A stretch of 64,000 bases of DNA from Flavobacterium endophyticum (GTDB taxonomy: Bacteria > Bacteroidota > Bacteroidia > Flavobacteriales > Flavobacteriaceae): the NCBI RefSeq assembly GCF_003634455.1, contig NZ_RBLC01000005.1:124001-188000 (forward strand), written 5' to 3'. Of this stretch, positions 28,901 to 35,019 are shown one piece after another (within the stretch, counting starts at the first letter, position 1; each line of letters starts with the position of its first letter). A program made the position numbers and the translations under genes. Under the pieces are notes generated by a model that saw nothing but the letters and a program-made list of their open reading frames with translations, made no database searches and was not told the origin of the DNA.

Positions 28901-28947
28901 ATGGCGTGGCTAAGGAGTTCAAGGCGCATTTTGCCTTAAAGCGATAG
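22978..28947 (+). CDS. Giant repeat adhesin with lamin-tail and IPT domains, 17 modules, T9SS type B C-terminus
   Basis: A 1989-residue exported protein. The signal peptide is residues 1-31 (FLFLTLFFLMAGSKASAQ). A jelly-roll-like N-terminal domain (32-185) precedes an IPT/TIG domain (about 190-270, SFSPTSGPQNTIVTINGNGF), a lamin-tail domain (about 282-430, ISELHDAQAGDGGVIEIYNG) and an Ig-like domain (about 435-527). Seventeen 67-residue modules (about 530-1668) match those of the preceding gene. Then come a BIG2-like domain (about 1670-1745, TVDAAGNVTGVNAGTAVITY) and a SprB-like linker. The type B sorting domain (about 1902-1989) has YYFTPNADGYNDTW and IFDRYGKLIKQI. It should be a long cell-surface fibre used in adhesion or gliding. 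A small unknown gene follows 34 bases later. Confidence 0.87.
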   Translation: MSKNLSTSVKKNTFLFLTLFFLMAGSKASAQIYYHNFGTTAITAHPYTVAPTTLNTRLSGSSWSNSLNTWTSTTGATGEAIRLTTATAATITLTFNVAANFQAEITSFDFWRVRSNFGPQNWSMTINGINAGSGTIGTTGAALGTTNVANTISGLTGTVTVVISLSGATGNGTFRLDDFTLNGSVTSNCAAPTITSFSPTSGPQNTIVTINGNGFLAGTGTSAVKFNGIDATSFTVVSNTVIKAYVPAGNATGNISITTNGCEGFSSTGFTKLETSSVGNYSSDIYISELHDAQAGDGGVIEIYNGTASTVNLTGYTIRRYGDIGGATFYTIVLSGSIPPGGIFLIGIGTGVIPCSITSNQTYPTGFNANDEFELIKNGVVIDNVHAPNNVGYSVIRNPNAVAPKVVFNGSDWNTQTSESCANIGIHNVSNPTPPTLTNPTSRVICENNSVTYTATLANSTGFTFQWKRLDASGNWVNITNGAPYSGATTNTLTINPTPLTFDDNQYYCQVTSTQHTLISHAAQLEVNPSTVPDFATALSFCNGGTVPALSTTSPNGITGTWSPATISNTASGSYVFTPTAGLCSPSVTLNVTISNSIVPDFATTLTFCNGETVPALQATSPNGITGTWSPATISNTASGSYVFTPNAGQCATPMTLNVTINNNILPDFPTTLALCNGGTVPTLNTTSPNGITGTWAPAAINNTASGSYVFTPNAGQCATNMTLNVTVNSPITPDFPTILAFCNGATVPTLQATSPNGITGTWSPAAISNTASGSYVFTPNTGQCATPMTLNVTITNNITPDFPTALSFCNGATVPTLQATSPNGITGIWSPATISNTASGSYIFTPNTGQCATAMTLNVTINNNITPDFPITLAFCNGATVPTLQATSPNGITGTWSPATISNTASGSYVFTPNTGQCATAMTLNVTINNNITPDFPTALAFCNGATVPTLQATSPNGITGTWSPATISNTASGSYVFTPNAGQCATAMTLNVTISNNITPDFPTTLAFCNGATVPALQATSPNGITGTWSPAMISNTASGSYVFTPNTGQCATAMTLNVTINNNITPDFPTTLAFCNGATVPALQATSPNGITGTWSPATISNTASGSYLFTPNTGQCATAMTLNVTINNNITPDFPTVLAFCNGATVPTLQATSPNGITGTWSPATISNAASGSYVFTPNAGQCATAMTLNVTINNNITPDFSTVLAFCNGETVPALQATSPNGITGTWSPATISNTANGSYVFTPNAGQCATAMTLNVTINNNIVPDFATAMTFCSGDGIPILNTTSPNGITGSWNPATISNTASGSYVFTPSAGQCATAITLNVTINNQTVPDFATTMTLCNGSTAPALIATSPNGITGTWSPATISNTASGSYVFTPNAGQCATGATLNVTVTNSITPNFATALNLCSGATAPALSTTSPNGITGTWSPATISNTVSGSYVFTPNAGQCAVNVTLNVTINGNTVPDFPTSLAFCNGETVPALLATSPNGITGTWSPATISNTASGNYVFTPNAGQCATSITLRVTINSRVVPNFATVMTFCNGGTVPALNTTSPNGITGTWTPVTISNTANGTYVFTPNTGQCATNATLNVTINPTIVPDFATSLAFCSGETVPALQATSPNGISGTWSPAAISNTASGSYVFTPNAGQCATPTTLNVTINNSAVLPAINGPISVCITNTIQLTHTTPGGTWSSNNTNAATVDAAGNVTGVNAGTAVITYSVGNGNCTSIVRKTIIVYLPPSPVLKDDFICLDNQTGAVLSTVTLYSHIPNANHTFVWTRNNVVLPTTTNTHIATEPGNYQVVVTNLNTGCTASASATVGTSSLAIATATVGRDFDKNQIITVNVTGGSGQYEFQLNGGTPQQSNQFTNIYEGEYEITVKDTQGCGEITLTVYALNYPYYFTPNADGYNDTWNVDGLANQPEAMIYIFDRYGKLIKQIFPSSAGWDGTYNGHALPATDYWFKLLYKSRDGVAKEFKAHFALKR
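24565..27981 (+). repeat. Seventeen tandem 201-bp units (67-residue module)
   Basis: Units start at 24565 and recur at exactly 201 bases with no indel through 27981. Units 4-11 are the most alike (NITPDFPT..LAFCNGATVPTLQATSPNGITGTW). Units 1-3 and 12-17 are more divergent, which is the pattern expected if the centre of the array was expanded or homogenised recently. Confidence 0.93.
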
Positions 28948-28981
28948 TGTTTGCTTATTATTTCAACAAAATACCACAATC

Positions 28982-29206
28982 ATGAATTTCATCAAACCTA
29001 AAAGGTACGAGGATGTAGTTTACAATTTAGACCACGTGTATAAAATCGAGAAGCTTATTGACGAGTATGAGTTTCATTTTAATAACGGAAGGGTTGTGAG
29101 CGTGAAGTCGTCGTTAGTGAGCAATAAAATCAAAAAATTATTCAATACGAAATATAAAAAGAAAAATCTTACAGAATCTAAAAAAACTTCTGAAAGTTCG
29201 AAGTAA
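28982..29206 (+). CDS. Small protein of unknown function
   Basis: A 74-residue, highly basic, cytoplasmic-looking protein (no signal peptide or membrane segment). The N-terminal 45 residues look folded, with a strand/helix pattern (YEDVVYNLDHVYKIEKLIDEYEFHFNNGRVVSV). The C-terminal 25 residues are a Lys/Ser/Thr-rich disordered tail. I recognise no family. It starts 34 bases after the giant adhesin in the same orientation, so it may be co-transcribed. That position is the only hint to function. Confidence 0.55.
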   Translation: MNFIKPKRYEDVVYNLDHVYKIEKLIDEYEFHFNNGRVVSVKSSLVSNKIKKLFNTKYKKKNLTESKKTSESSK

Positions 29207-29271
29207 GTTTCCTCAACTTGTACAAAATCGTCTAAATACTGCTATTTTGTAACGATTTTTAGCTCGGTAAT

Positions 29272-29302
29272 TTGAAAAAGAGCAAATTTTAAAGTAAGTT
29301 TG
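29272..29302 (+). promoter_or_regulatory. Consensus Bacteroidota promoter
   Basis: TTG (29272-29274), a 20-base spacer and TAAGTTTG (29295-29302, exact TAnnTTTG). The transcript would start near 29309 and serve the gene whose preferred ATG is at 29364. Confidence 0.7.
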
Positions 29303-29363
29303 TATAGCCCTAATCTATTACTTAAAATTACAAAAAATCCCTTCTACCACGAGGGTGAACGTT

Positions 29364-29762
29364 ATGGAATACAATAAAACAAATACCCTGAGCGATGAAG
29401 TCTCGGTGGTAAAGAAAATCATGCGTAAATTTAAGGTTTATGCAGAGCGCTATTATAAATACCCCTTTCCTGAAGAACCTTTTTTTAAAGAAATTGCGGA
29501 AAAGTGCATCAGCGATGCTTTTGGCGCGAACCATAACGAATCATTTACGAAAGCAAAGATCAAAGAGCTTTGGGGATTCGTGAAAAAACAGGCTTTAAAT
29601 TATATCCTTAATGTGGAAGCGGAATTGGAAAAAGAGTTTCCTAATCAGGGACAGATTAGTTTTTATGCTTTTAAGCTGAACTGCAATCCTGATGTCATCA
29701 GGGATAGGGTCACGGCTTTTAAGTCGCAGTTTACGGACATGGAGGATTTTATTTCTCGATAG
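29364..29762 (+). CDS. Protein of unknown function, all-helical
   Basis: A 132-residue soluble protein without signal peptide or membrane segment. It looks mostly alpha-helical (VSVVKKIMRKFKVYAERYYK, EIAEKCISDAFG, KIKELWGFVKKQALNYILNVEAELEKEF) with charged surfaces. I recognise no family. The frame also allows a GTG at 29355 three codons upstream, but the ATG at 29364 is preferred. It has its own near-consensus promoter and terminator and so is a stand-alone gene between the adhesin block and the alginate locus. Confidence 0.65.
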   Translation: MEYNKTNTLSDEVSVVKKIMRKFKVYAERYYKYPFPEEPFFKEIAEKCISDAFGANHNESFTKAKIKELWGFVKKQALNYILNVEAELEKEFPNQGQISFYAFKLNCNPDVIRDRVTAFKSQFTDMEDFISR

Positions 29763-29785
29763 TTGTATGTATTATTTCTTATTAT

Positions 29786-29813
29786 AAAAAAAGCTCCTAA
29801 AGGGAGCTTTTTT
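29786..29813. terminator. Bidirectional terminator between convergent genes
   Basis: The arms AAAGCTCC (29790-29797) and GGAGCTTT (29803-29810) are flanked by an A-run and a T-run. It lies between the unknown gene ending at 29762 and the T9SS gene ending at 29831. Confidence 0.8.
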
Positions 29814-29830
29814 GTTTTTATTGCGGTGTA

Positions 29831-30874
29831 TTATTGTTTTATAAATTTTGCCGAAGTGTTTTCTTTCTCTCCTTTCAGCCTTAGAATGTAGGTTCCTTTT
29901 GCGAGCTGGGATACGTCGATTTCTCCAGTGGTGGTGTTTTTCTTTTCGTAGACTTTTTTTCCTTGTTCGTCTAGAATGATAATGTGGCTCCAGAACTTGG
30001 CTTCTTTTAGGTGGAGCGTATCTTTTACGGGATTGGGAAAAGGGGCGTCTTCTTTTGCGGCTGTCTTGCTGGACAGGGCGGTACTGAGTTCTTGAATGGA
30101 AAAATCGGCAAAGAGGACTTCTTCATCTCTTAATTGTTCGGGACTGAGAAGGCTTCGGTAGATGCCCCATTTGGGACGGATGCCGTTGGCATTGTCTCTC
30201 CACATCCTGATGTTGTTGTTGGAATAGTTGAGCAATACGGAGTTATCGCTTATTTTTTTTAGCGTGATGGCGTATTTGCCGTTTTCGGCATAGGTAATGG
30301 TTTCTGTGGCTTCTACCCACACTCCTTTGAACAGCGAGAGATTGGCAGACGCCATCTGTACGGAGGTAATGCTGTCGGAATGCATGACTTGGAGCTTTGG
30401 GGAGCTTCCGCCGCGGGTAATGAGTGAAACGACAGGAATGTCTTCGTGTGGACCGCCATAGGCTTTTATCTGGTGAATGTGCGTGAATTTATTGGAGGCT
30501 TGAAAGGCGGCATCGAGCTTGAATTTCCATTTGTAAACGACTGTCTCGCCCAAAGTACCGATAAGGTTGTCTGGCGATTGGTTGTAGGTCTTGATTTCGT
30601 TGCGCTGCCTGTCGAACTTAATGCAGCGGTCGTTGTCGTGCGAGACATGGATGTGGAACTTAAAGACGTATTTGTTGAGCTGGGCGTCCCAAACTTCTTC
30701 TATGTGCCGGCCAAAGCTGGAATGGGCACAGTCTGGTGCTTCTACTACATCATAGCCGGGTGCCAATACGCTATTGATGAGCTCATAGGTGTTGCCGGGA
30801 CCGTCTGCAGACAGCGTGACTTGTGCCAAGGAAACCTGACTTAGCAGCAGCAGTGTGTATTTTATTAGTTTCAT
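29831..30874 (-). CDS. T9SS-secreted jelly-roll protein, putative polysaccharide lyase
   Basis: A 347-residue exported protein with a signal peptide (residues 1-17, LLLLSQVSLAQ), a catalytic-type domain (about 20-260) and a T9SS type A tail (about 270-347, APFPNPVKDTLHL and GTYILRLKGEK). The main domain shows, in order, DRQRNEIKTY, FTHIHQIKAYGG and RPKWGIYRS. The order resembles the R-x-E-x-R, QIH and YFKAGxYxQ motifs of PL7-type jelly-roll lyases, with Arg/Glu, a His pair and a Tyr in the expected places, but it is not a standard PL7. It lies just beyond the alginate operon in the same direction, which supports a role as a secreted lyase. Family membership is an inference. The motifs also fit other jelly-roll lyase or glucanase families. 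Confidence 0.6.
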   Translation of the reverse strand: MKLIKYTLLLLSQVSLAQVTLSADGPGNTYELINSVLAPGYDVVEAPDCAHSSFGRHIEEVWDAQLNKYVFKFHIHVSHDNDRCIKFDRQRNEIKTYNQSPDNLIGTLGETVVYKWKFKLDAAFQASNKFTHIHQIKAYGGPHEDIPVVSLITRGGSSPKLQVMHSDSITSVQMASANLSLFKGVWVEATETITYAENGKYAITLKKISDNSVLLNYSNNNIRMWRDNANGIRPKWGIYRSLLSPEQLRDEEVLFADFSIQELSTALSSKTAAKEDAPFPNPVKDTLHLKEAKFWSHIIILDEQGKKVYEKKNTTTGEIDVSQLAKGTYILRLKGEKENTSAKFIKQ

Positions 30875-31245
30875 ACTGGATGCAAATTACGTATTCGGTT
30901 TTTTGTTTTTTGTTTTTTAGGGAAAATATGTTTTATTACTTATTTCATCTCTAAAGGTGTAAAATCAGTTTCTAAAACTGTAAAAGCTTCTTCTGAAAGT
31001 ATAAAATGAATTTCTAAAGCTATAAAAAGAACTTCTTAAACTGTAAAAATAGTTTCTAAAGGCATGAAATGAATTTCTAAAGACGTGAAACTAGTTTCTA
31101 AAGGCGTGAAAAGAGTTTATAAAGGTGTGAAAAGAATTTCTAAAGGCGCGAAAATAGTTTCTAAAGACCTGAAAAGAGCTTCTAAAGGCATGAAAATAGT
31201 TTCTAAACCTATGAAAAGAACTTCTAAAGGCTGTTAGCCTCTTTT
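30875..31245. other. Intergenic region occupied by a 21-bp tandem array
   Basis: 371 bases between the stop of eda and the start of the jelly-roll protein gene. About 283 bases of it are the 21-bp array described separately. The remaining 75 bases next to the start codon are AT-rich (runs of TTTTTG) and would hold the promoter, but no clear TTG/TAnnTTTG pair is visible there. Confidence 0.8.
30950..31232. repeat. Thirteen 21-bp tandem units plus a partial unit, no indels
   Basis: Units start at 30950 and every 21 bases to 31202, with a 10-base partial unit at 31223. The plus-strand consensus is approximately TCTAAAGGCRTGAAAAKAGTT. Individual units differ at several positions, but all are exactly 21 bases. 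Across each junction runs an imperfect dyad GAAA-N4-TTTC; two are strong (GAAATGAATTTC and the perfect palindrome GAAACTAGTTTC). The plus strand read in frame gives SKGVKRV-like heptads but is broken by three stops. The minus-strand frames are also interrupted. Confidence 0.93.
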
Positions 31246-31917
31246 TTATTTTTTATGGTTCTTAAAGGTTTCTACGGATAGCTGTGCGGCTTTTTGGATG
31301 GCATCGTAATCGAAGCTGCCGTCGTTGTTTTTTACGAAGAGCTGCGAGCCGAGTCCGACGCAATGGGCTCCGGCATCCAACCATTGCTTGAGGTTTTCTG
31401 CTGTGGGCTGTACGCCTCCTGTGGGCATGATGCTTGACCATGGGCAGGGTGCTTTTACGGCTTTTATGAATTCGGGACCTCCTACTTGCTGTGCTGGAAA
31501 AATCTTTACGATATCGGCGCCGAGGGTTTCGGAATAGCTGATTTCGGTGAGCGACCCGCATCCGGGCATCCATGGTATTTTTCTGCGGTTGCAGGTGGCT
31601 GCCATTTCTGCATTGACGATTGGCGATACTACGAAATTGGCACCGAGCTGGATGTATAGCGAGGTGGTGCCGGCGTCGACTACGGAGCCGATGCCGAGGA
31701 TCATTTCGGGCAGGCTAGCTTGGGCATAGGCGAGCAATTCTTCGAAGACTTTGTGGGCTGCGTCGCCTCGGTTGGTGAATTCGAAAATGCGGACGCCGCC
31801 GTCGTATACGGCTTTTAGGATTTTTTTGCAGGTGGCGGCGTCTTGGTGGTAAAAGACGGGCACGATGCCGTTTTGGCTGATGGTGTTGAGCACTTGCAGT
31901 TTTGAAAATCTTGCCAT
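31246..31917 (-). CDS. eda: 2-keto-3-deoxy-6-phosphogluconate aldolase
   Basis: A 223-residue class I aldolase that splits KDPG into pyruvate and glyceraldehyde-3-phosphate, the last step of the alginate-monomer route. The KDPG/KHG aldolase TIM barrel is complete, with the Schiff-base lysine Lys138 in ADIVKIFPAQ, a general-base candidate Glu46 in IFEFTNRG, and phosphate-binding MPTGGV and GLGSQLF motifs. Length is normal. It follows kdgK by 3 bases and is the last gene of the operon. The 21-bp tandem array begins 14 bases after its stop, reading along the minus strand. Confidence 0.93.
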   Translation of the reverse strand: MARFSKLQVLNTISQNGIVPVFYHQDAATCKKILKAVYDGGVRIFEFTNRGDAAHKVFEELLAYAQASLPEMILGIGSVVDAGTTSLYIQLGANFVVSPIVNAEMAATCNRRKIPWMPGCGSLTEISYSETLGADIVKIFPAQQVGGPEFIKAVKAPCPWSSIMPTGGVQPTAENLKQWLDAGAHCVGLGSQLFVKNNDGSFDYDAIQKAAQLSVETFKNHKK

Positions 31918-31920
31918 GGT

Positions 31921-32928
31921 TTATCGTATTAGTCTTCCTGAGGTGTTGCCTCGGGCAATTTGGTTAATCTCATTGAAGTCGGCCAAGTTGGCATCGCCTT
32001 CGATGGTGTGTTTTATGGCGCAGGCGGCATTGGCAAAGGCAAGGGTTTCTTTTTCGGAATAGTTGTTCAGTTCTCCAAAAATGACTCCTGCTGCAAAGGC
32101 ATCGCCTGTCCCGATGCGGTCTACGATGTGGGTAATTTCGATGGGCTCGCAGGAGAACAGGTTTTTTCCGTTCCACATACGGGCTTCGATTTGGTGCCAA
32201 GAGGCGTTTTTTCCGGTTCGGGTCTTGTCGTAAATGGTCTTTATTTTTGGGAATTCTGCTTTGAGGGCAATGCTTCCTTTTTTGAAATCTTCGTCGGAAA
32301 GGGAGAAATCGGTTCCTAAGAGCTCGTTGAATTGTTCGGCTCCTCCGATAAAAACGTCGGAAAGGGCTACGAGTCCTTTGAGGGCGTCTTCTGCTTTTCT
32401 TCCGTATTTCCAGAGTCCGGTTCTATAGGCTGGGTCGCAGGAAACGGTAACCTTCATTTCTTTGGCAATCATCAGGGCTTCTTTTAGGGCCAGGAAATTG
32501 TTTTCGGAGTGTGCTGGCGTGATTCCTGTCCAGTGAAACCAGTCGGCATTTTTGAAAATAGCGGCCCATGGAATGGAATTGGGTTCTAGGGCGCGAAAGG
32601 CGGAATGGTTTCGGTTGTAGGAGATGACTCCTGAGCGCACGACTGCTCCGGGTTCTACAAAATAGAGCCCGAGGGGTTCTTCTCCTTTTTGTACATAGGA
32701 GGTGTCGACACCGTTGCTTTTTAGGTTGGAAAGGGCGGCGTTTCCGAGGAAATCGTCGGAGACACGGCTAACGTGCATCGTCTGGCAGCCTAGTATGGAG
32801 AGGGAGACCGAAACGTTGGTTTCGGTTCCTCCATAGTAGATTTCCAGCTGATTGGTTTGTGCCATTTTCTTGAATCCTGGCGGCGTTAGCCTTGCGAGTA
32901 TTTCACCAAATGTGACTACTTTTTTCAT
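31921..32928 (-). CDS. kdgK: 2-keto-3-deoxygluconate kinase (PfkB/ribokinase family)
   Basis: A 335-residue sugar kinase that phosphorylates KDG to KDPG with ATP. PfkB hallmarks are the N-terminal substrate-side GGTETNVSVSLSILG (about 33-47) and the C-terminal RIGTGDAFAAGV (271-282), with Asp276 as catalytic base. This is the usual DTxGAGD motif in the variant DRIGTGD common in KdgK proteins. It is full length and cytoplasmic. It lies between the SDR (9 bases upstream) and eda (3 bases downstream), which fixes the substrate as KDG with good confidence. Confidence 0.92.
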   Translation of the reverse strand: MKKVVTFGEILARLTPPGFKKMAQTNQLEIYYGGTETNVSVSLSILGCQTMHVSRVSDDFLGNAALSNLKSNGVDTSYVQKGEEPLGLYFVEPGAVVRSGVISYNRNHSAFRALEPNSIPWAAIFKNADWFHWTGITPAHSENNFLALKEALMIAKEMKVTVSCDPAYRTGLWKYGRKAEDALKGLVALSDVFIGGAEQFNELLGTDFSLSDEDFKKGSIALKAEFPKIKTIYDKTRTGKNASWHQIEARMWNGKNLFSCEPIEITHIVDRIGTGDAFAAGVIFGELNNYSEKETLAFANAACAIKHTIEGDANLADFNEINQIARGNTSGRLIR

Positions 32929-32937
32929 TGTCGTGTA

Positions 32938-33690
32938 TTAGCTGAATGCGAGGCCTCCGTTAATATCAATATTGTTTCCTGTCAGGAATGAGGATTCGTC
33001 TGATGCGAGGTAGGCTACTAAATCGGCTACTTCTGAGGCTTTTCCTTCTCTTCTCAACGGGGTTCCGTTGGCTACGTTAACGCGTACTTCTGGTTTTGTA
33101 AAGGTGTCGTGGAAGGCCGTGGCAATCATTCCTGGGCAGAGTGCATTAACGCGGATGCCTTGTGGTCCGAATTCTTTTGCGAGTCCTCTGGTATAGGTCA
33201 TCACGGCTCCTTTTGCTGAGGCGTAAAGGGAAGCTCCTGGCCCTCCTCCATCGCGTCCGGCTTGAGAGGCGAAGTTAATGATGGATGCTCCTGCTTTCAT
33301 CAAAGGCTTGAAGGCTTTTGTAACTAGGAAAACTGATTTGAAATTTACGTTGATCATGGTGTCAAAGAAATCGACATCCATTTCTTCAATGGTCTTGCGG
33401 GCAATAAGTCCTCCGGCTACGTTCACCAATACGTGAACTTCTTCTCCGAATGCTTTTTTTGTCTCGCTTACGAGCAGATCGATATCGGCTTGCTGGGTCA
33501 TATCGCCTTGAACGATGATGGCCTTGCCTCCTACTTCTTCAATCAGCTTTAAGGTGGTATCGCCGTCTTCTTGGCTCATATAATAGTTGACCACTACATT
33601 GGCTCCTTCTTTTGCCAACTTAATAGCTACTTCTCTTCCAATGTCTCTTGCTCCTCCTGTTACTACGGCTGTTTTTCCTTTTAATTTCAT
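32938..33690 (-). CDS. SDR-family oxidoreductase, probable DEH reductase
   Basis: A 250-residue classical short-chain dehydrogenase. The Rossmann cofactor motif is TGGARDIG (11-18), NVAG is at 90-93, the catalytic Ser is in INFASQAG (about 142), and the YASAK pair gives Tyr156 and Lys160. Near residues 31-45 the strand ends in NVVVNYYMSQ, so NADH/NADPH preference cannot be decided with confidence. In alginate operons of Flavobacteria this position is taken by the reductase that turns 4-deoxy-L-erythro-5-hexoseulose uronate (DEH) into 2-keto-3-deoxygluconate. The placement between the transporter and kdgK supports that role. The 30-base gap to the MFS gene upstream is compatible with one operon. 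Confidence 0.87.
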   Translation of the reverse strand: MKLKGKTAVVTGGARDIGREVAIKLAKEGANVVVNYYMSQEDGDTTLKLIEEVGGKAIIVQGDMTQQADIDLLVSETKKAFGEEVHVLVNVAGGLIARKTIEEMDVDFFDTMINVNFKSVFLVTKAFKPLMKAGASIINFASQAGRDGGGPGASLYASAKGAVMTYTRGLAKEFGPQGIRVNALCPGMIATAFHDTFTKPEVRVNVANGTPLRREGKASEVADLVAYLASDESSFLTGNNIDINGGLAFS

Positions 33691-33720
33691 TGTAATTCTA
33701 TTTAATATTTGGTTTTAATT

Positions 33721-34986
33721 CTATGTGTTTACTGGTCTTATTTTTTTTATCAGTGCGAATATCGAGAGTACGCCCAGCGGCACGAAGGCGGCTATGATGA
33801 TAAAGGCTGGCGTATAGGATGTTTTGGTGATGACGGGGATGAGGAAGTTCATGGTGATGACCGAGATGACTCCGATAGAGCCTCCTAATCCTGCGAGCGT
33901 GCCTACTGATTTTTTGTCCATAAGGTCGCTCGGCAGCGTCTGGATGTTGCCGATGGCGAACTGGAAACCGAACAGGACAAAGGAGACGATGATGACGAAC
34001 TTGGTCGGGGTGTCTCCGAAGAAGATGGTGGCCATGAGCCCTAGGAACATGATGATTCCTGCAATGACGATGGCTTGTTTTCTTCCTTTGTCTACGGATT
34101 TGGTCTTGGCGATAATCATTCCGGAGTACCAGCCTCCGGCAAGGCTTCCGAGTGCGGCTCCTACATAGGGAACCCAGGCGAAGAGCCCGATTTGCTTGAC
34201 GTCAAAGCCGTAGGTTTTTTGCAGGTACAGGGGCATCCAGCCTACGAAAAGCCACCAGATGGGTTCCATGAAGAAACGGCAGATGATGACGCCCCAGCTT
34301 TCTTTGTGGGAAAGGATCTGGGTAATAGACATTCCTTTTTTGGCTTCTTCTTCTGGCGTGGCTTCGGCTTTTCCGTCGAGTATATGTCTTTTTTCTTCTT
34401 CGGTAATCCAGGGGTGGTCTTTTGGGAGTTTTTTAAAGACGATAAGCCACGGAATAATCCAAAGAAGTCCCATTGCTCCTATGATGATGAAGGTGGTCTT
34501 CCATCCGTAGGCTACGAACATGGCGGATATGAAAAGGGGGGCAATTATGGAACCGATGGAGGCTCCGGCGTTGAAGATTCCTTGCGCGATGGCTCTTTCT
34601 TGTAGAGGGAACCATTCGGAATTGCTTTTTACGGCTCCGGGCCAGTTTCCTGCTTCGGAGATTCCGAGCGTGATCCTGACGAAGGCTAGCGACAGGAGCC
34701 CTTTTACGGCAAAATGAAATAGTGAGGATAGCGACCAGACGAATATGGCAATGACAAAGCCGAGCCGGGTTCCTATTTTGTCAAATAGTTTTCCGGAAAC
34801 GGACTGTCCGATGGCATAGGAAATCATAAAGAGGTTGAGTATCAATGCGTAATCGGCATCACTCATTCCTAAGTCTTTTCCCATGGCCGGCCACATCAGC
34901 GATAAGGCGGAGCGGTCGATGTAATTGATGATGGTTGCAAAACCGATCAGGGTAATGATCCACCATCGTAATCCTTTAATTTTCAT
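33721..34986 (-). CDS. MFS transporter of the anion:cation symporter (hexuronate) type
   Basis: A 421-residue inner-membrane protein with about twelve hydrophobic helices and a central cytoplasmic loop (KAEATPEEEAKKG). The N-terminal INYIDRSALSLMWPAMGKDLG and the helix 4-5 region SEAGNWPGAVKSNSEWFP are typical of the ACS family, which includes ExuT. It probably takes DEH or unsaturated uronate monomers from the periplasm into the cytoplasm by proton symport. Within the alginate operon it sits between a T9SS protein and the DEH reductase. Direct substrate evidence is lacking, but the context is strong. Confidence 0.9.
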   Translation of the reverse strand: MKIKGLRWWIITLIGFATIINYIDRSALSLMWPAMGKDLGMSDADYALILNLFMISYAIGQSVSGKLFDKIGTRLGFVIAIFVWSLSSLFHFAVKGLLSLAFVRITLGISEAGNWPGAVKSNSEWFPLQERAIAQGIFNAGASIGSIIAPLFISAMFVAYGWKTTFIIIGAMGLLWIIPWLIVFKKLPKDHPWITEEEKRHILDGKAEATPEEEAKKGMSITQILSHKESWGVIICRFFMEPIWWLFVGWMPLYLQKTYGFDVKQIGLFAWVPYVGAALGSLAGGWYSGMIIAKTKSVDKGRKQAIVIAGIIMFLGLMATIFFGDTPTKFVIIVSFVLFGFQFAIGNIQTLPSDLMDKKSVGTLAGLGGSIGVISVITMNFLIPVITKTSYTPAFIIIAAFVPLGVLSIFALIKKIRPVNT

Positions 34987-35019
34987 AATTTACTTTAAGG
35001 GGCTCGTGCAAGCCGGTTA

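Noticed and set aside
30446..30844. 132-codon plus-strand frame opposite the jelly-roll protein gene
   Set aside because: The minus-strand frame has a signal peptide, lyase-like motifs and a T9SS tail. The plus-strand frame has no recognisable feature.
30950..31232. CRISPR array
   Set aside because: Units of 21 bases abut with no unique spacers, units are imperfect, and no cas genes are in the window.
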